A stretch of 64,000 bases of DNA from Billgrantia campisalis. GTDB lineage: Bacteria; Pseudomonadota; Gammaproteobacteria; Pseudomonadales; Halomonadaceae. Positions 25,995 through 35,349 of the stretch are shown piece by piece. The DNA lies in the NCBI RefSeq assembly GCF_022341425.1, contig NZ_JABFUC010000006.1, positions 124,001 through 188,000 on the forward strand, in the 5' to 3' direction. The notes beneath the pieces are model-generated. The model made no database searches. It saw only the letters and a program-made list of their open reading frames with translations, and was not told the DNA's origin. The first letter of the stretch is position 1. Each line of letters starts with the position of its first letter. The position numbers and the translations under genes are program-made.

Positions 25995-27776
25995 TCAGGC
26001 GTTCTCGGCCGAGGCCTGGGGCTGTCCGAACTGCAGGTCGGCGAGATGACGATACAGGGGGCTGGTCTCGAGCAGTTCGGTATGGTGACCGGTGGCCACC
26101 AGGCGGCCCTGGTCGACCACCAGCAGGCGGTCGGCGGCGATCACCGTGGCCAGGCGGTGGGCGATCACCAGGCTGGTGCGCTGCTCCATGAGCCGGTCTA
26201 GTGCCTGCTGCACCTGGCGCTCGCTCTCGGCATCCAGGGCGCTGGTGGCCTCGTCCAGCAGCAGCACCCGAGGGTTCTTGAGCAAGGCCCGGGCGATCGC
26301 CAGGCGTTGACGCTGGCCGCCGGAGAGCTGCACACCGCCGGGGCCGAGCGGGGTATCCAGGCCCTGGGGCAGGGCCTCGATGAAGGCCAGGGCATTGGCA
26401 TCGTGGGCGGCGCGGCGCAGCTCGGTGAGGGGCGCCTCTGGCTTGCCGTAGCGCAGGTTCTCGGCAACGGTGCCGGTGAACAGCACGGGCTCCTGGGCCA
26501 CCAGGCCCATGACGGCACGCAGTGCATGGGGGTCGAGATCGCGCAGGTCGATGCCGTCCAGGCGTATCCGGCCGCTGTCCGGGTCGTGGAAGCGCAGCAG
26601 CAGGGCAAGCAGGGTGCTCTTTCCGGCCCCCGAGGGGCCGACCAGCGCGACCCGCTCACCGGGGCGGATAAGCAAGTCGAGCCCCGTCAGCGCCGGCTGT
26701 TCGCGCCCGGGGTAGGTGAAGCCCAGCCGTTCGAGCTGGATCTCCCCGCGCAGCGGGCTGGGCAGGGCCACCGGCGCGGCCGGTGCCTGAATTGTCGGTT
26801 GGGTATCCAGCAGTTCCAGAAGGCGCTCGGCGGCACCGGCGGCGCGCTGTACGTCGCCGGCCACTTCGGCCAGGGTGGCCACCGCCCCGGCGGCGAGCAC
26901 CGCATAGAAGACGAAGGCCGAGAGCTCGCCGGCCGTCATGGTGCCGGCAAGCACGGCATGGCCGCCCTGCCACAGCATCAGGCCCACGGCGGCGAACACC
27001 GCCAGCATGGCAACCGCGGTGAGCCAGGCGCGCTGTCGGGTGCGGATGATCGCGGTAGCGAAGGCGTCCTCGACCCGCTCGCCGTAGCAGCGGCGGTCGA
27101 CGGCTTCGTGGTTGAAGGCCTGAACCGTGCGGATGCCCGACAGCGCTTCGCCGGCATAGCGCCCCAGTTCGGCGACCCGGTCCTGGCTGAAGCGGGAGAG
27201 CCGACGCACGCGCCGCCCGAACCACAGGATCGGCAGCACCGTGGCGGGAATGCCCAGCAGCACCAGCGCCGAGAGCCACGGCTGGGTCACCAGCATCAGC
27301 ACCACCGCACCGAGCAGCATCACCAGATTGCGCAGCGCCAGCGAGATCGAGGAGCCGAACAGGGTCTGGAGGACGCTGGTGTCGGCGGTCAGGCGCGAGG
27401 TGATCTCGCCGGGGCCGCGATCCGCATGGGCGGCGCTTTCGAAGAAGCCCGGCTCGAGGTCGAGCAGGTGGTCGAAGACTCGGCGGCGCAGGTCGGCGGC
27501 GAGGCGCTCGCCGATCCAGGTGACCAGGTAGTAGCGCAGCGCCGAGGCCATGGCCAGCACCGTCACCACGCCGAGCATCAGTGCCAGGGCCTGGTTGAGC
27601 CGGGCGAGGTCCTCGGCGAGAAACCCCTGGTCGATCACCAGGCGCAGCCCCTGGCCCAGCAGCAGCACGCTGCCGGAGGCCGCCAGCAGGGCGAGGGCGG
27701 CCAGCAGCAGGTGCCAACGGTAGGGGCGCAGCAGGATGAGCAGGCGCAGCAGTACCCTCGGGTCGGGGGCCGTCAT
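25995..27776 (-). CDS. ABC exporter, fused membrane and ATPase domains
   Basis: The 593-residue half-transporter has an N-terminal six-helix exporter domain and a C-terminal ATPase with GPSGAGKST (Walker A), LSGGQRQRLAIARALL (signature), VLLLDEATSALD (Walker B) and IAHRLATV (H-loop). It resembles the MsbA/multidrug subfamily, acting as a homodimer. Substrate unknown. ATG 27776 (MTAPDPRVLLRLLILLRPYRW) gives a normal cytoplasmic N-terminus; the longer frame is rejected. Confidence 0.92.
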   Translation of the reverse strand: MTAPDPRVLLRLLILLRPYRWHLLLAALALLAASGSVLLLGQGLRLVIDQGFLAEDLARLNQALALMLGVVTVLAMASALRYYLVTWIGERLAADLRRRVFDHLLDLEPGFFESAAHADRGPGEITSRLTADTSVLQTLFGSSISLALRNLVMLLGAVVLMLVTQPWLSALVLLGIPATVLPILWFGRRVRRLSRFSQDRVAELGRYAGEALSGIRTVQAFNHEAVDRRCYGERVEDAFATAIIRTRQRAWLTAVAMLAVFAAVGLMLWQGGHAVLAGTMTAGELSAFVFYAVLAAGAVATLAEVAGDVQRAAGAAERLLELLDTQPTIQAPAAPVALPSPLRGEIQLERLGFTYPGREQPALTGLDLLIRPGERVALVGPSGAGKSTLLALLLRFHDPDSGRIRLDGIDLRDLDPHALRAVMGLVAQEPVLFTGTVAENLRYGKPEAPLTELRRAAHDANALAFIEALPQGLDTPLGPGGVQLSGGQRQRLAIARALLKNPRVLLLDEATSALDAESERQVQQALDRLMEQRTSLVIAHRLATVIAADRLLVVDQGRLVATGHHTELLETSPLYRHLADLQFGQPQASAENA

Positions 27777-27919
27777 CGGTTGGGTGCCTCTCGGGATGAC
27801 AAGGGTATTTCCGGCAGCGTATCGCGCCGGGCGCCCGAGGGCCATGCGCAGGGGAGGGGCGATGTCTCTCCTGAGGTTTCAACGGTATGACTCAGGGGGC
27901 GAGAGATCGACAGCGATGC

Positions 27920-29155
27920 TCAGAACGTCACGGCCGATAGTGGCGGGTCCTGTCGTGAAACCACCACGCAGTTGCGGCCGCGGGCCTTGCCGTCGTAGAG
28001 CGCCTTGTCGGCTCGCTGCAAGGCGTCGTCGAGTCGTACTTCGTCCTTCTCGATCAGGCTGATTCCGACGGTCACCGAGAGGCGCTCCTCGTCACCGACC
28101 ATCGGCAGGGAGAGTCTCGCGACCTTCTCGCGTAGCCGCTCGGCGATGGCGGTCGCCGTCTGCAGGTTGGCTTGGGGCAGGGCGATCACGAACTCCTCGC
28201 CGCCGTAGCGGCCGATGATATCGGTCTCGCGCAGCACCGACTGGCAGCAGGCCGCCACGGCGGTCAGCACGCGGTCGCCCACCGCATGACCGTGGCGGTC
28301 ATTGAGGTTCTTGAACAGGTCGATATCGACCATGCAGATGGCCAGCGGTGAGTCGTCGCGCCGTGCCCGGCGCAGCTCCCGTTCGGCCAGCTCGAAGAAA
28401 TACCGACGGTTGGCGATGCCGGTCAGCTCGTCGGTACTGGCCATCTGGCGCAGCTGCTCCTCAAGCTGGGTGCGCTCCGCGATCTCGGCGTGCAACTGGC
28501 GATTGGCCTCGCGCTCCTCCAGCAGGGAGGCGAACTGCATGCGCTGCAGGCGGCTGAGGCGGGTCACGGTCAACCAGCCAAGCAGGTTGACGAAGCCCAG
28601 TAGCAGCAGGCTGGTGGCCATCATGCCGGGTGGCACGGTAACCCACAGCCAGGTGGCAACGACGAAGCCGACGAACAGATAGGCATTCCATCCCAGTAGC
28701 CATGGCAGCCGGTTGGGTACGAACAGGTAGAGCACCATGCTGGCCACCACCATCGAGGCGAGATGAATGCCGGTGCTGTCGGGCTTCAGTGGAATTGCCA
28801 GCAGCAGGCCGCTGATACCCACCAGGCAGACGAGGTTGACCGGCAGCAGACGATGAGCCAGGGCCGGGCGGTTCCACACCGACCAGGCCGCCGGCAGGCA
28901 GACGGCTGCCACCGTGAGGTGCATCACCAGCAGCGCCGGGAAGGGGGCGTCGGAACCGACCAGGCTGTAGTCGTTCAGGCTGAAGGCGAGGAAGAGCGCG
29001 GCGACCACAGAGAAGGCGACGCGCATCTGGCAGGCATCATGGGACTGCATGGTGCGCCGAAATAGCGCCTCCCGCGCCGGGTCACGGAACTCCGCTCGCC
29101 AGTCGAGGGCGGATGCCGTCTTGGTATCGGCGGTATCGGTTGTGCCAGCTGCCAT
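27920..29155 (-). CDS. Membrane diguanylate cyclase (GGEEF)
   Basis: The 411-residue protein has about six N-terminal helices forming a MASE-type membrane sensor, a short coiled segment (LEEREANRQLHAEIAERTQLEEQL), then a GGDEF domain with GRYGGEEF. Metal and base sites are intact (DIDLFKNLNDRHGHAVGD). RETD sits five residues before the GGEEF loop region, giving the RxxD product-inhibition site, unlike the cyclase at 13165. ATG 29155 has GGGAG 8 bases upstream; GTG 29164 is the alternative. Confidence 0.9.
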   Translation of the reverse strand: MAAGTTDTADTKTASALDWRAEFRDPAREALFRRTMQSHDACQMRVAFSVVAALFLAFSLNDYSLVGSDAPFPALLVMHLTVAAVCLPAAWSVWNRPALAHRLLPVNLVCLVGISGLLLAIPLKPDSTGIHLASMVVASMVLYLFVPNRLPWLLGWNAYLFVGFVVATWLWVTVPPGMMATSLLLLGFVNLLGWLTVTRLSRLQRMQFASLLEEREANRQLHAEIAERTQLEEQLRQMASTDELTGIANRRYFFELAERELRRARRDDSPLAICMVDIDLFKNLNDRHGHAVGDRVLTAVAACCQSVLRETDIIGRYGGEEFVIALPQANLQTATAIAERLREKVARLSLPMVGDEERLSVTVGISLIEKDEVRLDDALQRADKALYDGKARGRNCVVVSRQDPPLSAVTF

Positions 29156-29476
29156 GCGCCACACTCCCCTTTGTCCAGAACAGTGTCGGCAAGAAAGTCG
29201 CGGTGGCGCAAGAATGAGTCGTTTTATCAGCTTCTTAGCGGGTAATGACTCAGCCGTTCACACTAGTCGACATGGTCTTCGCAATCAGGAGCCGCTGCGT
29301 TTTGACGGGTTGAGGACTCTACTCCTTGCGACCCTTGAGCTGCTCGCGGAGCCGCTTGGGCACTGGCTTGACGATCAGGCGGTCTTGGGACGCGTCGTAT
29401 TCGATGCTCGACCCCAGCAGATGGGAGGCGAAGCTGATCGAGACGCCGCCAGTCTGCACGGCATCTCGGCAGCCCC
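29156..29476. other. Intergenic region containing the yejK remnant
   Basis: This 321-base gap between the GGEEF cyclase and the DedA-PAP2 gene holds the fragment at 29319-29461. I see no other gene. Bases 29210-29270 are less G+C-rich and probably include the cyclase promoter; no clear -35/-10 pair was found. Confidence 0.6.
29319..29461 (-). pseudogene. Decayed chimeric fragment: 3' end of yejK joined to a piece of the VWA-Ig gene
   Basis: About 130 bases (29321-29450) are some 87% identical to 31671-31800, the 3' end of the intact yejK gene, including the C-terminal GGVSISF to stop. Just upstream, a 20-base stretch (29442-29461) is identical to 33043-33062 in the VWA-Ig gene, and both give VQTGGV in the same frame. 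It has no start codon or upstream domain of its own and follows the DedA-PAP2 stop region. Confidence 0.75.
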
Positions 29477-30883
29477 TCAGGCGGGTGGTAGCCAGGCGAT
29501 GCGGGCGGCCAGCAGCAGCAGCGAGGCGATGACCAGCCGGCCCCAGGGGGCCGGCTTGAGGGGGCGGTGGGAGAAGCGGTGGTAGCTGATATGCACCAGG
29601 GCGCAGGTGGCCAGGCCCAGCAGGGCACCGCCGACCAAGTCGCTGGCCCAGTTCACGCCCAGCACCAGTTGGGACAGGGCGATGGGCACGCAGAGGGCGA
29701 TGGTCGCCCAGTAGGCATGAACGCGCTTGTGGGGTGGCAGTTCCTGGGCGAGGAAGGCGGAGGCCAGGCCGAAGAGCACCACCGCGGCCGAGGTGTGCGA
29801 GCTGGGGTAGGCCATGGAGTCGAGCAGGAGGTCGGGCGTCACGGGCCGCTCGCGGTCTGCCAGATGCTTGAACAGGGTGTTGGCCGTCGCGATGCCGATC
29901 AGCGCCGTGGCGAAGTGGGCGAAGGCCGAGACGTGGCGCGCCCACAGCAGCCAGGCGCCCCAGGGCAGCACCAGGGCGATCACCCCGTAGCGGTCACTGG
30001 TCTGGGCCAGGCCTTGGGCGAGGGTATCCAGCAGCGGGATCTCGACCAGCGCGAACAGCGCCTGTACCTGGCGGTCCATGGGCAGTGGCCCTTCGGCCTG
30101 GAGCACCAGCAGGGTCCACAGGCTGAGCGCGGCCAGGCTGAGGATCAGCAGGGTCATCGAGCCCAGCGGGACCCCGGCCCGGGGGCGGCTGGCACGCAGT
30201 GACGCCCAGACTCGGCGGCTCCAGCCACGACGCTGGGCGAGTCGCGCCAAGGCCTGGTACCAGCGCCCCTCGTGGGTCAGTTGGTGGCGTAGCCAGGAGA
30301 AGCTCAGCCCCAGCATCAGGATCAGGGCGGCCAGGCTGAGCAGCCAGCGCGGCAGGCCGGGGGGCACCGTGAGCAGTTGCTGCCAAGTGTGGCCCAGCAG
30401 GTAGCCGGGCAGCACATAGGTCGGGGTCCACAGCAGCGCCGAGACCAGGCTTGCCCAGGCGAAGCGTGCGGTCGGCATGTGCAGCATGCCGGCGATCATC
30501 GGCACGATGGGGCGCACCGGGCCGACGAAGCGGGCGAAGATCACCGACAGGCTGCCGTAGCGCTGGAAGAAGCGCGCACCGCGCGCCAGCCACTCCGGGC
30601 GATGGGTGAAGGGCCACAGCCGGTGAATGCGCTCACGCTGGGTATGGCCCAGGGCGAAGCTGAGGCCATCGGCGATCAGTGCGCCGACGAAGGCCACCAG
30701 CAGCACCAGGGGCACGGCCAGGTCCTGATGGCCGGCCAGTGAGGCGACGGCGGTCATCAGCAGCAAGCCGGGCACCACTAGGCCGACCAGGGCCAGGCAC
30801 TGCAGCAGCGCGACCGCGGCGATGATCAACAGCAGCAGGGGAGGGGATGGCGTGAGCTGATACAGCCAGGCGACATAGTCCAC
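29477..30883 (-). CDS. DedA-PAP2 fusion membrane protein with altered catalytic motif
   Basis: The 468-residue protein joins an N-terminal DedA/SNARE-associated domain (FARFVGPVRPIVPMIAGML; members flip undecaprenyl phosphate) to a C-terminal PAP2 lipid-phosphatase domain. PAP2 motifs are KHLADRERP (motif 1 intact), YPSSHTS (motif 2, Ser for Gly) and SQLVLGVNWASD (motif 3). In motif 3 the usual Arg is Gln and the catalytic His is Asn (residue 411), so the phosphatase is predicted to be inactive or redirected. GTG 30883 is chosen because GGGAG lies 8 bases upstream; an ATG 30 bases earlier is weaker. Confidence 0.85.
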   Translation of the reverse strand: MDYVAWLYQLTPSPPLLLLIIAAVALLQCLALVGLVVPGLLLMTAVASLAGHQDLAVPLVLLVAFVGALIADGLSFALGHTQRERIHRLWPFTHRPEWLARGARFFQRYGSLSVIFARFVGPVRPIVPMIAGMLHMPTARFAWASLVSALLWTPTYVLPGYLLGHTWQQLLTVPPGLPRWLLSLAALILMLGLSFSWLRHQLTHEGRWYQALARLAQRRGWSRRVWASLRASRPRAGVPLGSMTLLILSLAALSLWTLLVLQAEGPLPMDRQVQALFALVEIPLLDTLAQGLAQTSDRYGVIALVLPWGAWLLWARHVSAFAHFATALIGIATANTLFKHLADRERPVTPDLLLDSMAYPSSHTSAAVVLFGLASAFLAQELPPHKRVHAYWATIALCVPIALSQLVLGVNWASDLVGGALLGLATCALVHISYHRFSHRPLKPAPWGRLVIASLLLLAARIAWLPPA

Positions 30884-31012
30884 GTTGACGACTCCCTCAG
30901 ACGCAGGGTACACCGGGCGGCGCGGTGCGATCGGCCCTCGGGCGTGGGCAGGTGTCGTCAGTGTGCCGCGCCGGCCGGTGCGCGTCGAGGGGCCATCCCT
31001 GGCCCGCGCGGG

Positions 31013-31489
31013 CTACTTCACCACGAAGTCCGCGTAGGGGACGGGCGGCGTCTCGCCCGGGGGCAGGGCCGCGGGGGCCGGTTCGCCGGGCTCGCCCAGG
31101 GAGCGGATGTAATGATAGAGGGCCGCCGCGTCCTCGGCGCTCATCTGGTTGAGGTTGAACCAGGGCATCGGCGGGCGGGTGCGCAGGGTGCGGCTCATCT
31201 CGACCCACTCCTCGACGCTCATCGCCGCCGCCTTCAGGCGCAGGTTGGGGGCGTAGGTGGTGCCCCAGGGACCGTGCCAGCCCAGTACGTCGCCGGTGAG
31301 CCACCGGGCTTCCGGCGTCTGGCCTTCGCTGAGGGCGTAGTCGGGAGTGTGGCAGTCGTTGCAGCCGCCGATGATGTTGACGTAGCGGCCGCGCTCCAGG
31401 GTCTCGGCATCGGCGGCCAGCGCCGGGGTCAGGGGTAGCAGGGCGCCGGCGATGCCCAGCGCCAGGGCTCGTGTCGTCACGGGGTGCAT
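31013..31489 (-). CDS. Periplasmic c-type cytochrome
   Basis: The 158-residue protein has a signal peptide ending near ALAADAE and one heme-binding CNDCH within GGCNDCHTP. MPWFNLNQMSAEDAAALYHYIRSL provides the likely distal Met and the C-terminal helix of a class I cytochrome. It resembles the small subunits that take electrons from periplasmic dehydrogenases, but none is adjacent. ATG 31489 is preceded by GAGAGGGA. Confidence 0.85.
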   Translation of the reverse strand: MHPVTTRALALGIAGALLPLTPALAADAETLERGRYVNIIGGCNDCHTPDYALSEGQTPEARWLTGDVLGWHGPWGTTYAPNLRLKAAAMSVEEWVEMSRTLRTRPPMPWFNLNQMSAEDAAALYHYIRSLGEPGEPAPAALPPGETPPVPYADFVVK

Positions 31490-31668
31490 GAGGGTGTCCC
31501 TCTCTTGGTGGTTATTCTGGGTCGGCGGCAAGGGGATACCGCCGTTTTCAGAATAGCCCACGGCGGGATGGCCGGTCGGCGTGACATAGGGCCGCCGGGC
31601 CGGCTCTTGCCATCCCCACCGTGGCGCGATGAACGGTGAGCCGTCCCAGGGTGGCGTGGTGGCAATCG

Positions 31669-32682
31669 CTACTCCTGGCGTCGCTTCAGCTGCTCGCGGA
31701 GCTGCTTGGGCACCTGCTTGATGATCAGACGGTCCTGGGACTCGTCGTACTCGATGCTCGACCCCAGTAGATGAGAGTCGAAGCTGATCGAAACACCGCC
31801 GGCGCGGCCGGTAAAGCGGCGAAACTGATTGAGGGTGCGCTTGTCGGGCGGGATTTCCGGGGAGAGGCCGTAGTCGGCGTTGCGGATATGCTCATAGAAG
31901 GCCTTCGGCTGCTGCTCGTCGAGCACCTCCGAGAGCGCCTCCAGGGTCATCGGTTCGCCTCGGCTGGCCTGTTCGCTGGCGTAGTCGATCAGCGCCTCGG
32001 TCTTCTCGCGGCTCTGCTCTTCGGCCAGGTCCTCGTGGGCCACATAGTCGCTGAACGCCTTGAGCAGCGTGCGGGTCTCGCCCGGGGCGTCCACGCCTTC
32101 GGCGATGCCCAGGCAGGCGGCGAGGTCATCGGCCAGCTTGCGGCCGCCCCGGTCGCGCAGGAAGGTGATGTACTGCAGGGAGGGCGCTTCGCCCTGCCAC
32201 TGGCTCAGGTTGATGCGCAGCGCCAGGCTCAGCTGGGTCAGATTGAGCTGGAAGGCCGGGGTGACCTTAAGCGCGGTGTCGATCTGGAAGCCGCTGCGGT
32301 GGTGCAGCAGCGCCAGGCTCAGGTACTGGGTGTCGCCCTGTCGGGTGTGGGCCACCAGTAGATGGCCGGAGACCGAGAGGTGGGCATCGACCACCTCGAG
32401 CAGGCGCTGCGCCAGGCGGTGGGTGAAGTCGGTGAAGTCACAGCGCTGTGCCAGGTAGTCGTCGAGCTCGCCGGCAAGGCCCGCTGCCGGTTCGCCTTCG
32501 CCGTCGGCCTCGGCAAAGTAGCCCCACCCCTTGGGTTTGGCATTGAGGGTGTCATGCAGCCTCGTCACCAGGCTGTCCAGGGGCTCCGAGTCGGTCAGCT
32601 CCGCCTCGGCGAGGCTCAGGGTGGCCGGCCGCTCGACGGCCTCCTTGTCGATGCGATGAACGATGCTGTGCAGAATCGGCAT
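31669..32682 (-). CDS. yejK: Nucleoid-associated protein YejK/NdpA
   Basis: YejK binds the nucleoid and is widespread in gammaproteobacteria. The 337-residue protein fits the E. coli length (335). Diagnostic stretches are the N-terminal HSIVHRIDKEA and C-terminal GGVSISFDSHLLGSSIEYD, IKQVPKQLREQL. ATG 32682 starts at the family N-terminus; a long in-frame upstream extension is rejected. A decayed second copy of its last 130 bases lies at 29319. Confidence 0.93.
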   Translation of the reverse strand: MPILHSIVHRIDKEAVERPATLSLAEAELTDSEPLDSLVTRLHDTLNAKPKGWGYFAEADGEGEPAAGLAGELDDYLAQRCDFTDFTHRLAQRLLEVVDAHLSVSGHLLVAHTRQGDTQYLSLALLHHRSGFQIDTALKVTPAFQLNLTQLSLALRINLSQWQGEAPSLQYITFLRDRGGRKLADDLAACLGIAEGVDAPGETRTLLKAFSDYVAHEDLAEEQSREKTEALIDYASEQASRGEPMTLEALSEVLDEQQPKAFYEHIRNADYGLSPEIPPDKRTLNQFRRFTGRAGGVSISFDSHLLGSSIEYDESQDRLIIKQVPKQLREQLKRRQE

Positions 32683-32746
32683 GAGCGCTCCGGATGGCGA
32701 AAGGCGGCGGCCGATGATACCTGTCCGGGCAGGGTGAAGGTAGTCG

Positions 32747-32769
32747 TGCCCGCTCCTAGGAAGCGGGCA
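32747..32769 (-). terminator. Hairpin downstream of VWA-Ig gene
   Basis: TGCCCGCT and AGCGGGCA form a perfect 8-bp stem with a 7-base loop, 55 bases after the VWA-Ig stop and before yejK. No strong T tract follows on the minus strand. Confidence 0.5.
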
Positions 32770-32823
32770 ACAGAGTATTACCTTCCGGCCCTGCGCCTTT
32801 CGCAATCCCCGTTGAGCAGAAGT

Positions 32824-35349
32824 TTATTCCACCTCCAGCGGGATCGTGGCGAGCACGTCACCGCTATCCGAGGCGCGGTAGCGGACTTCATAATTGCCTG
32901 CCGTAGATGGCGCAAAGAGCTGCACCGGGCTGCCCTGGGAGGCACGTGCATCCTGTATGGCGCTATCGTCCGCGTCCGCGCCGGCCTCGACGATCTCGAT
33001 GATGTCCTCAAAGCGCCCGGGCCCGGTAAAGCTGACCTCCACGACGCCGCCAGTCTGCACGGGTCCGTCAACGGCCAGGGTGACATCGGTACCGCCCACG
33101 GTGACGGGGATCGCTGCCAGGGTCCGCCCCGAGTCGCGGATGACGTAGCGGATCTCGTACTCGCCTTCCTCGTCCGGAGCCGTCAGGCTAACGCTGTCAC
33201 CGGAGACACGGCTGCTGGCACTGCGGCTGTCCCCGCTATCCCCTTCGGGAGCATCCGGCGCCACGATAGCGACGAAGTCGTTGCGATTCCGGGGGCCTTC
33301 CCACTGCACTTCGAAGTCGGAGCCCGGCAGTACCGTATCGGGAGCTTCCAGTGATGCTGTCACCGGCGTCAGGGTCAGTTCCTGGGACGCGAGCACGCGA
33401 CGGCTGTCGCGGAGCACGTAGCGCACCTCAAAGGTGCCCAGGGCGTCCGGCGCCTGGAGGGTGACCGGTTGGCCGTCCTCGGAAACCCGGCTTGAGGCTC
33501 GCCGGCCGTGCCCGGTGTGGTCATCCGGCGCGCCCGCCTCCACGATCACGATGTAGTCGTTGCGGTTCACCGGACCGTCCCATTCCACTTCGAAGGTGGC
33601 CCCGGCACCGACTTCCTCGGGGGCGGAAACGCGAGCCTCGACCGGAGTCAGCGTCACTTCCTGGGAAGCAAGCACGCGACGGCTGTCGCGGAGCACGTAG
33701 CGCACCTCGTGCGTACCGAGGGCATCCGGAGCCTGGAGAGTGACCGGCTCGCCGTCCTCGGAAACCCGGCTCGAGGCTCGGCGGCCGTGCCCGGTATCGT
33801 CATCCGGCGCGCCCGTCTCCACGATCACGATATAGTCGTTGCGGTTGACAGGGCCTTCCCACTCTACATCGAACCGCGAACCGGCATCGATCGCCTCGGG
33901 TGCTGACACCGAGGCCTCCACGGGCTCCAGCTCGATCTCGTGACTCGCCAGCGTTGCTTCGCTTTCGCGGTGCACATAGCGCAGCTCGAAGGTTCCGAGC
34001 GCATCGGGCATCTGGATGGATACCGTTTCATTGCCGCTGACCCGGCTGCTGGCGCGGCGCGAATGGCCCGACGCCCCCTGCGGGGCCCCGGGCTCTACAA
34101 CGGCGATAAAATCGCGTTCGTCTTCAGGGCCGTCCCAGCTGACCTCGACCGTGGAGCCGGCCGGTGCGCTGTCGGGGGCATAGATGACAGCCTCGGGGAT
34201 ATCCCTTTCGAGGGCGATGACGACGTCGCGATCCTCAGCAAGCGTGGCGGTCACATGGCTCTCGCCGCTCATATCGCCATGCTCGGCGACGACACGGTAC
34301 TCACCGGGTTCGAGGTGCATCGGCGCGAAGCCCTCGTCCTCGTGATGGAACTCCAGCGACGTCTCGGTGACGACATCTAGCAGGGTCCAGTCCACGCCCG
34401 CCAAGTCTGCCCCGGTGCCGGCTTCCTCGGCACGCAGCATCAAGGTGGCCTGGGTCTTGGCCATCATGATGTCGACTGGTTCATCGGTCTGCAGGGTGAT
34501 CTCGAACTCGGTGGCCCCGGCAAAGCTGTCGGCTTCTGCTGCGGCGCTGTAGCTGCCAGGCAGCAGCTCGAGATCGATGATGCCGCGGCTGCGTCCGGCA
34601 TAGACTTCCTCGCCGGCTTCGCTGGCGACGTCCCACTCCACGAGCCGCACATGCTCCCCGGGATTACGTTCATCAAGCGCCCGCAACTGCACGGTCAGAG
34701 CCTCGGGCTCTGCCAAGGCGATCTGGTTGAGGGCGCCGCTGAGTTCCGCACCGGACTGAGTGGTAAACAGCTGCCCACCGGTCTGTTCAGGCACGCAGGA
34801 GAGTGTCTGCACCGCCTCTTCCTCGAGAGCGAAGCCCACCACATGGGCGCGGATGTTGATCCCTTCCGCCGCCATGTCGGCCGCCAGTGCACAGGGGTCG
34901 CCCCCGCAATTTTCCAGCCCGTCGGTCACCAGGATGATATCGGCTGCCTCTGCGGTACGCGGAATCATGTCACGGGCCATCGCCATGGCGTCCGTCAGCG
35001 GGGTCATGCCTTGCGGATTGAGCGCCTGAATGGTCCGGGAAATCTCGCTGCCCTCATAGTTTCCCAGCGACATTACCGTTTCGATGTCGCCACAGTCACC
35101 GCGTCGCGAGTGTCCGTAGGCCACGAGACCGAAAGGCACGCTTGAATCGCGGCTCTCGGCGAACTCATCCATGACTTCACGGGCAACCTCGATGCGCGAC
35201 TTGTCATCCTCGAGACGGGCCCACATCGACCCCGAGGCGTCGAACACCACCACACTGACCTGTTCATCGGCCAGCGCCGGTGTCGCCATCCCGAATGAGG
35301 TGGCCAGAACGGCTGCTGCGAAAGACAGCTTCAATGGCTTCTCGCGCAT
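32824..35349 (-). CDS. Secreted VWA protein with five Ig-like repeats
   Basis: The 841-residue exported protein has a signal peptide ending TPALADEQ, a VWA domain (about residues 30-215) with an intact MIDAS (VVFDASGSMWA; later Thr in PQGMTPLTDAMAMA and Asp in ILVTDGLENCGG), then an Ig-like carboxypeptidase-regulatory type region and five tandem repeats of about 90 residues from roughly residue 390. Each repeat has a YxIVIVExGAPDD-like strand, SSRVS and a RYVLRDSxRxLAS strand. An adhesion or envelope-binding role is plausible. ATG 35349 has CGGGAG upstream; the longer frame is rejected. It is divergent from hcp. Confidence 0.85.
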   Translation of the reverse strand: MREKPLKLSFAAAVLATSFGMATPALADEQVSVVVFDASGSMWARLEDDKSRIEVAREVMDEFAESRDSSVPFGLVAYGHSRRGDCGDIETVMSLGNYEGSEISRTIQALNPQGMTPLTDAMAMARDMIPRTAEAADIILVTDGLENCGGDPCALAADMAAEGINIRAHVVGFALEEEAVQTLSCVPEQTGGQLFTTQSGAELSGALNQIALAEPEALTVQLRALDERNPGEHVRLVEWDVASEAGEEVYAGRSRGIIDLELLPGSYSAAAEADSFAGATEFEITLQTDEPVDIMMAKTQATLMLRAEEAGTGADLAGVDWTLLDVVTETSLEFHHEDEGFAPMHLEPGEYRVVAEHGDMSGESHVTATLAEDRDVVIALERDIPEAVIYAPDSAPAGSTVEVSWDGPEDERDFIAVVEPGAPQGASGHSRRASSRVSGNETVSIQMPDALGTFELRYVHRESEATLASHEIELEPVEASVSAPEAIDAGSRFDVEWEGPVNRNDYIVIVETGAPDDDTGHGRRASSRVSEDGEPVTLQAPDALGTHEVRYVLRDSRRVLASQEVTLTPVEARVSAPEEVGAGATFEVEWDGPVNRNDYIVIVEAGAPDDHTGHGRRASSRVSEDGQPVTLQAPDALGTFEVRYVLRDSRRVLASQELTLTPVTASLEAPDTVLPGSDFEVQWEGPRNRNDFVAIVAPDAPEGDSGDSRSASSRVSGDSVSLTAPDEEGEYEIRYVIRDSGRTLAAIPVTVGGTDVTLAVDGPVQTGGVVEVSFTGPGRFEDIIEIVEAGADADDSAIQDARASQGSPVQLFAPSTAGNYEVRYRASDSGDVLATIPLEVE
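33361..33918 (-). repeat. Two near-identical 279-base units within VWA-Ig gene
   Basis: Units 33361-33639 and 33640-33918 each encode 93 residues and are more than 90% identical by eye. Flanking repeats are much more diverged, so this pair is a recent duplication or gene-conversion product and a likely site of length variation. Confidence 0.85.

Noticed and set aside
26307..27890. Plus-strand open frame opposite the ABC exporter
   Set aside because: Walker and signature motifs lie on the minus strand; the antisense product is Gln/Gly/His-rich shadow sequence.
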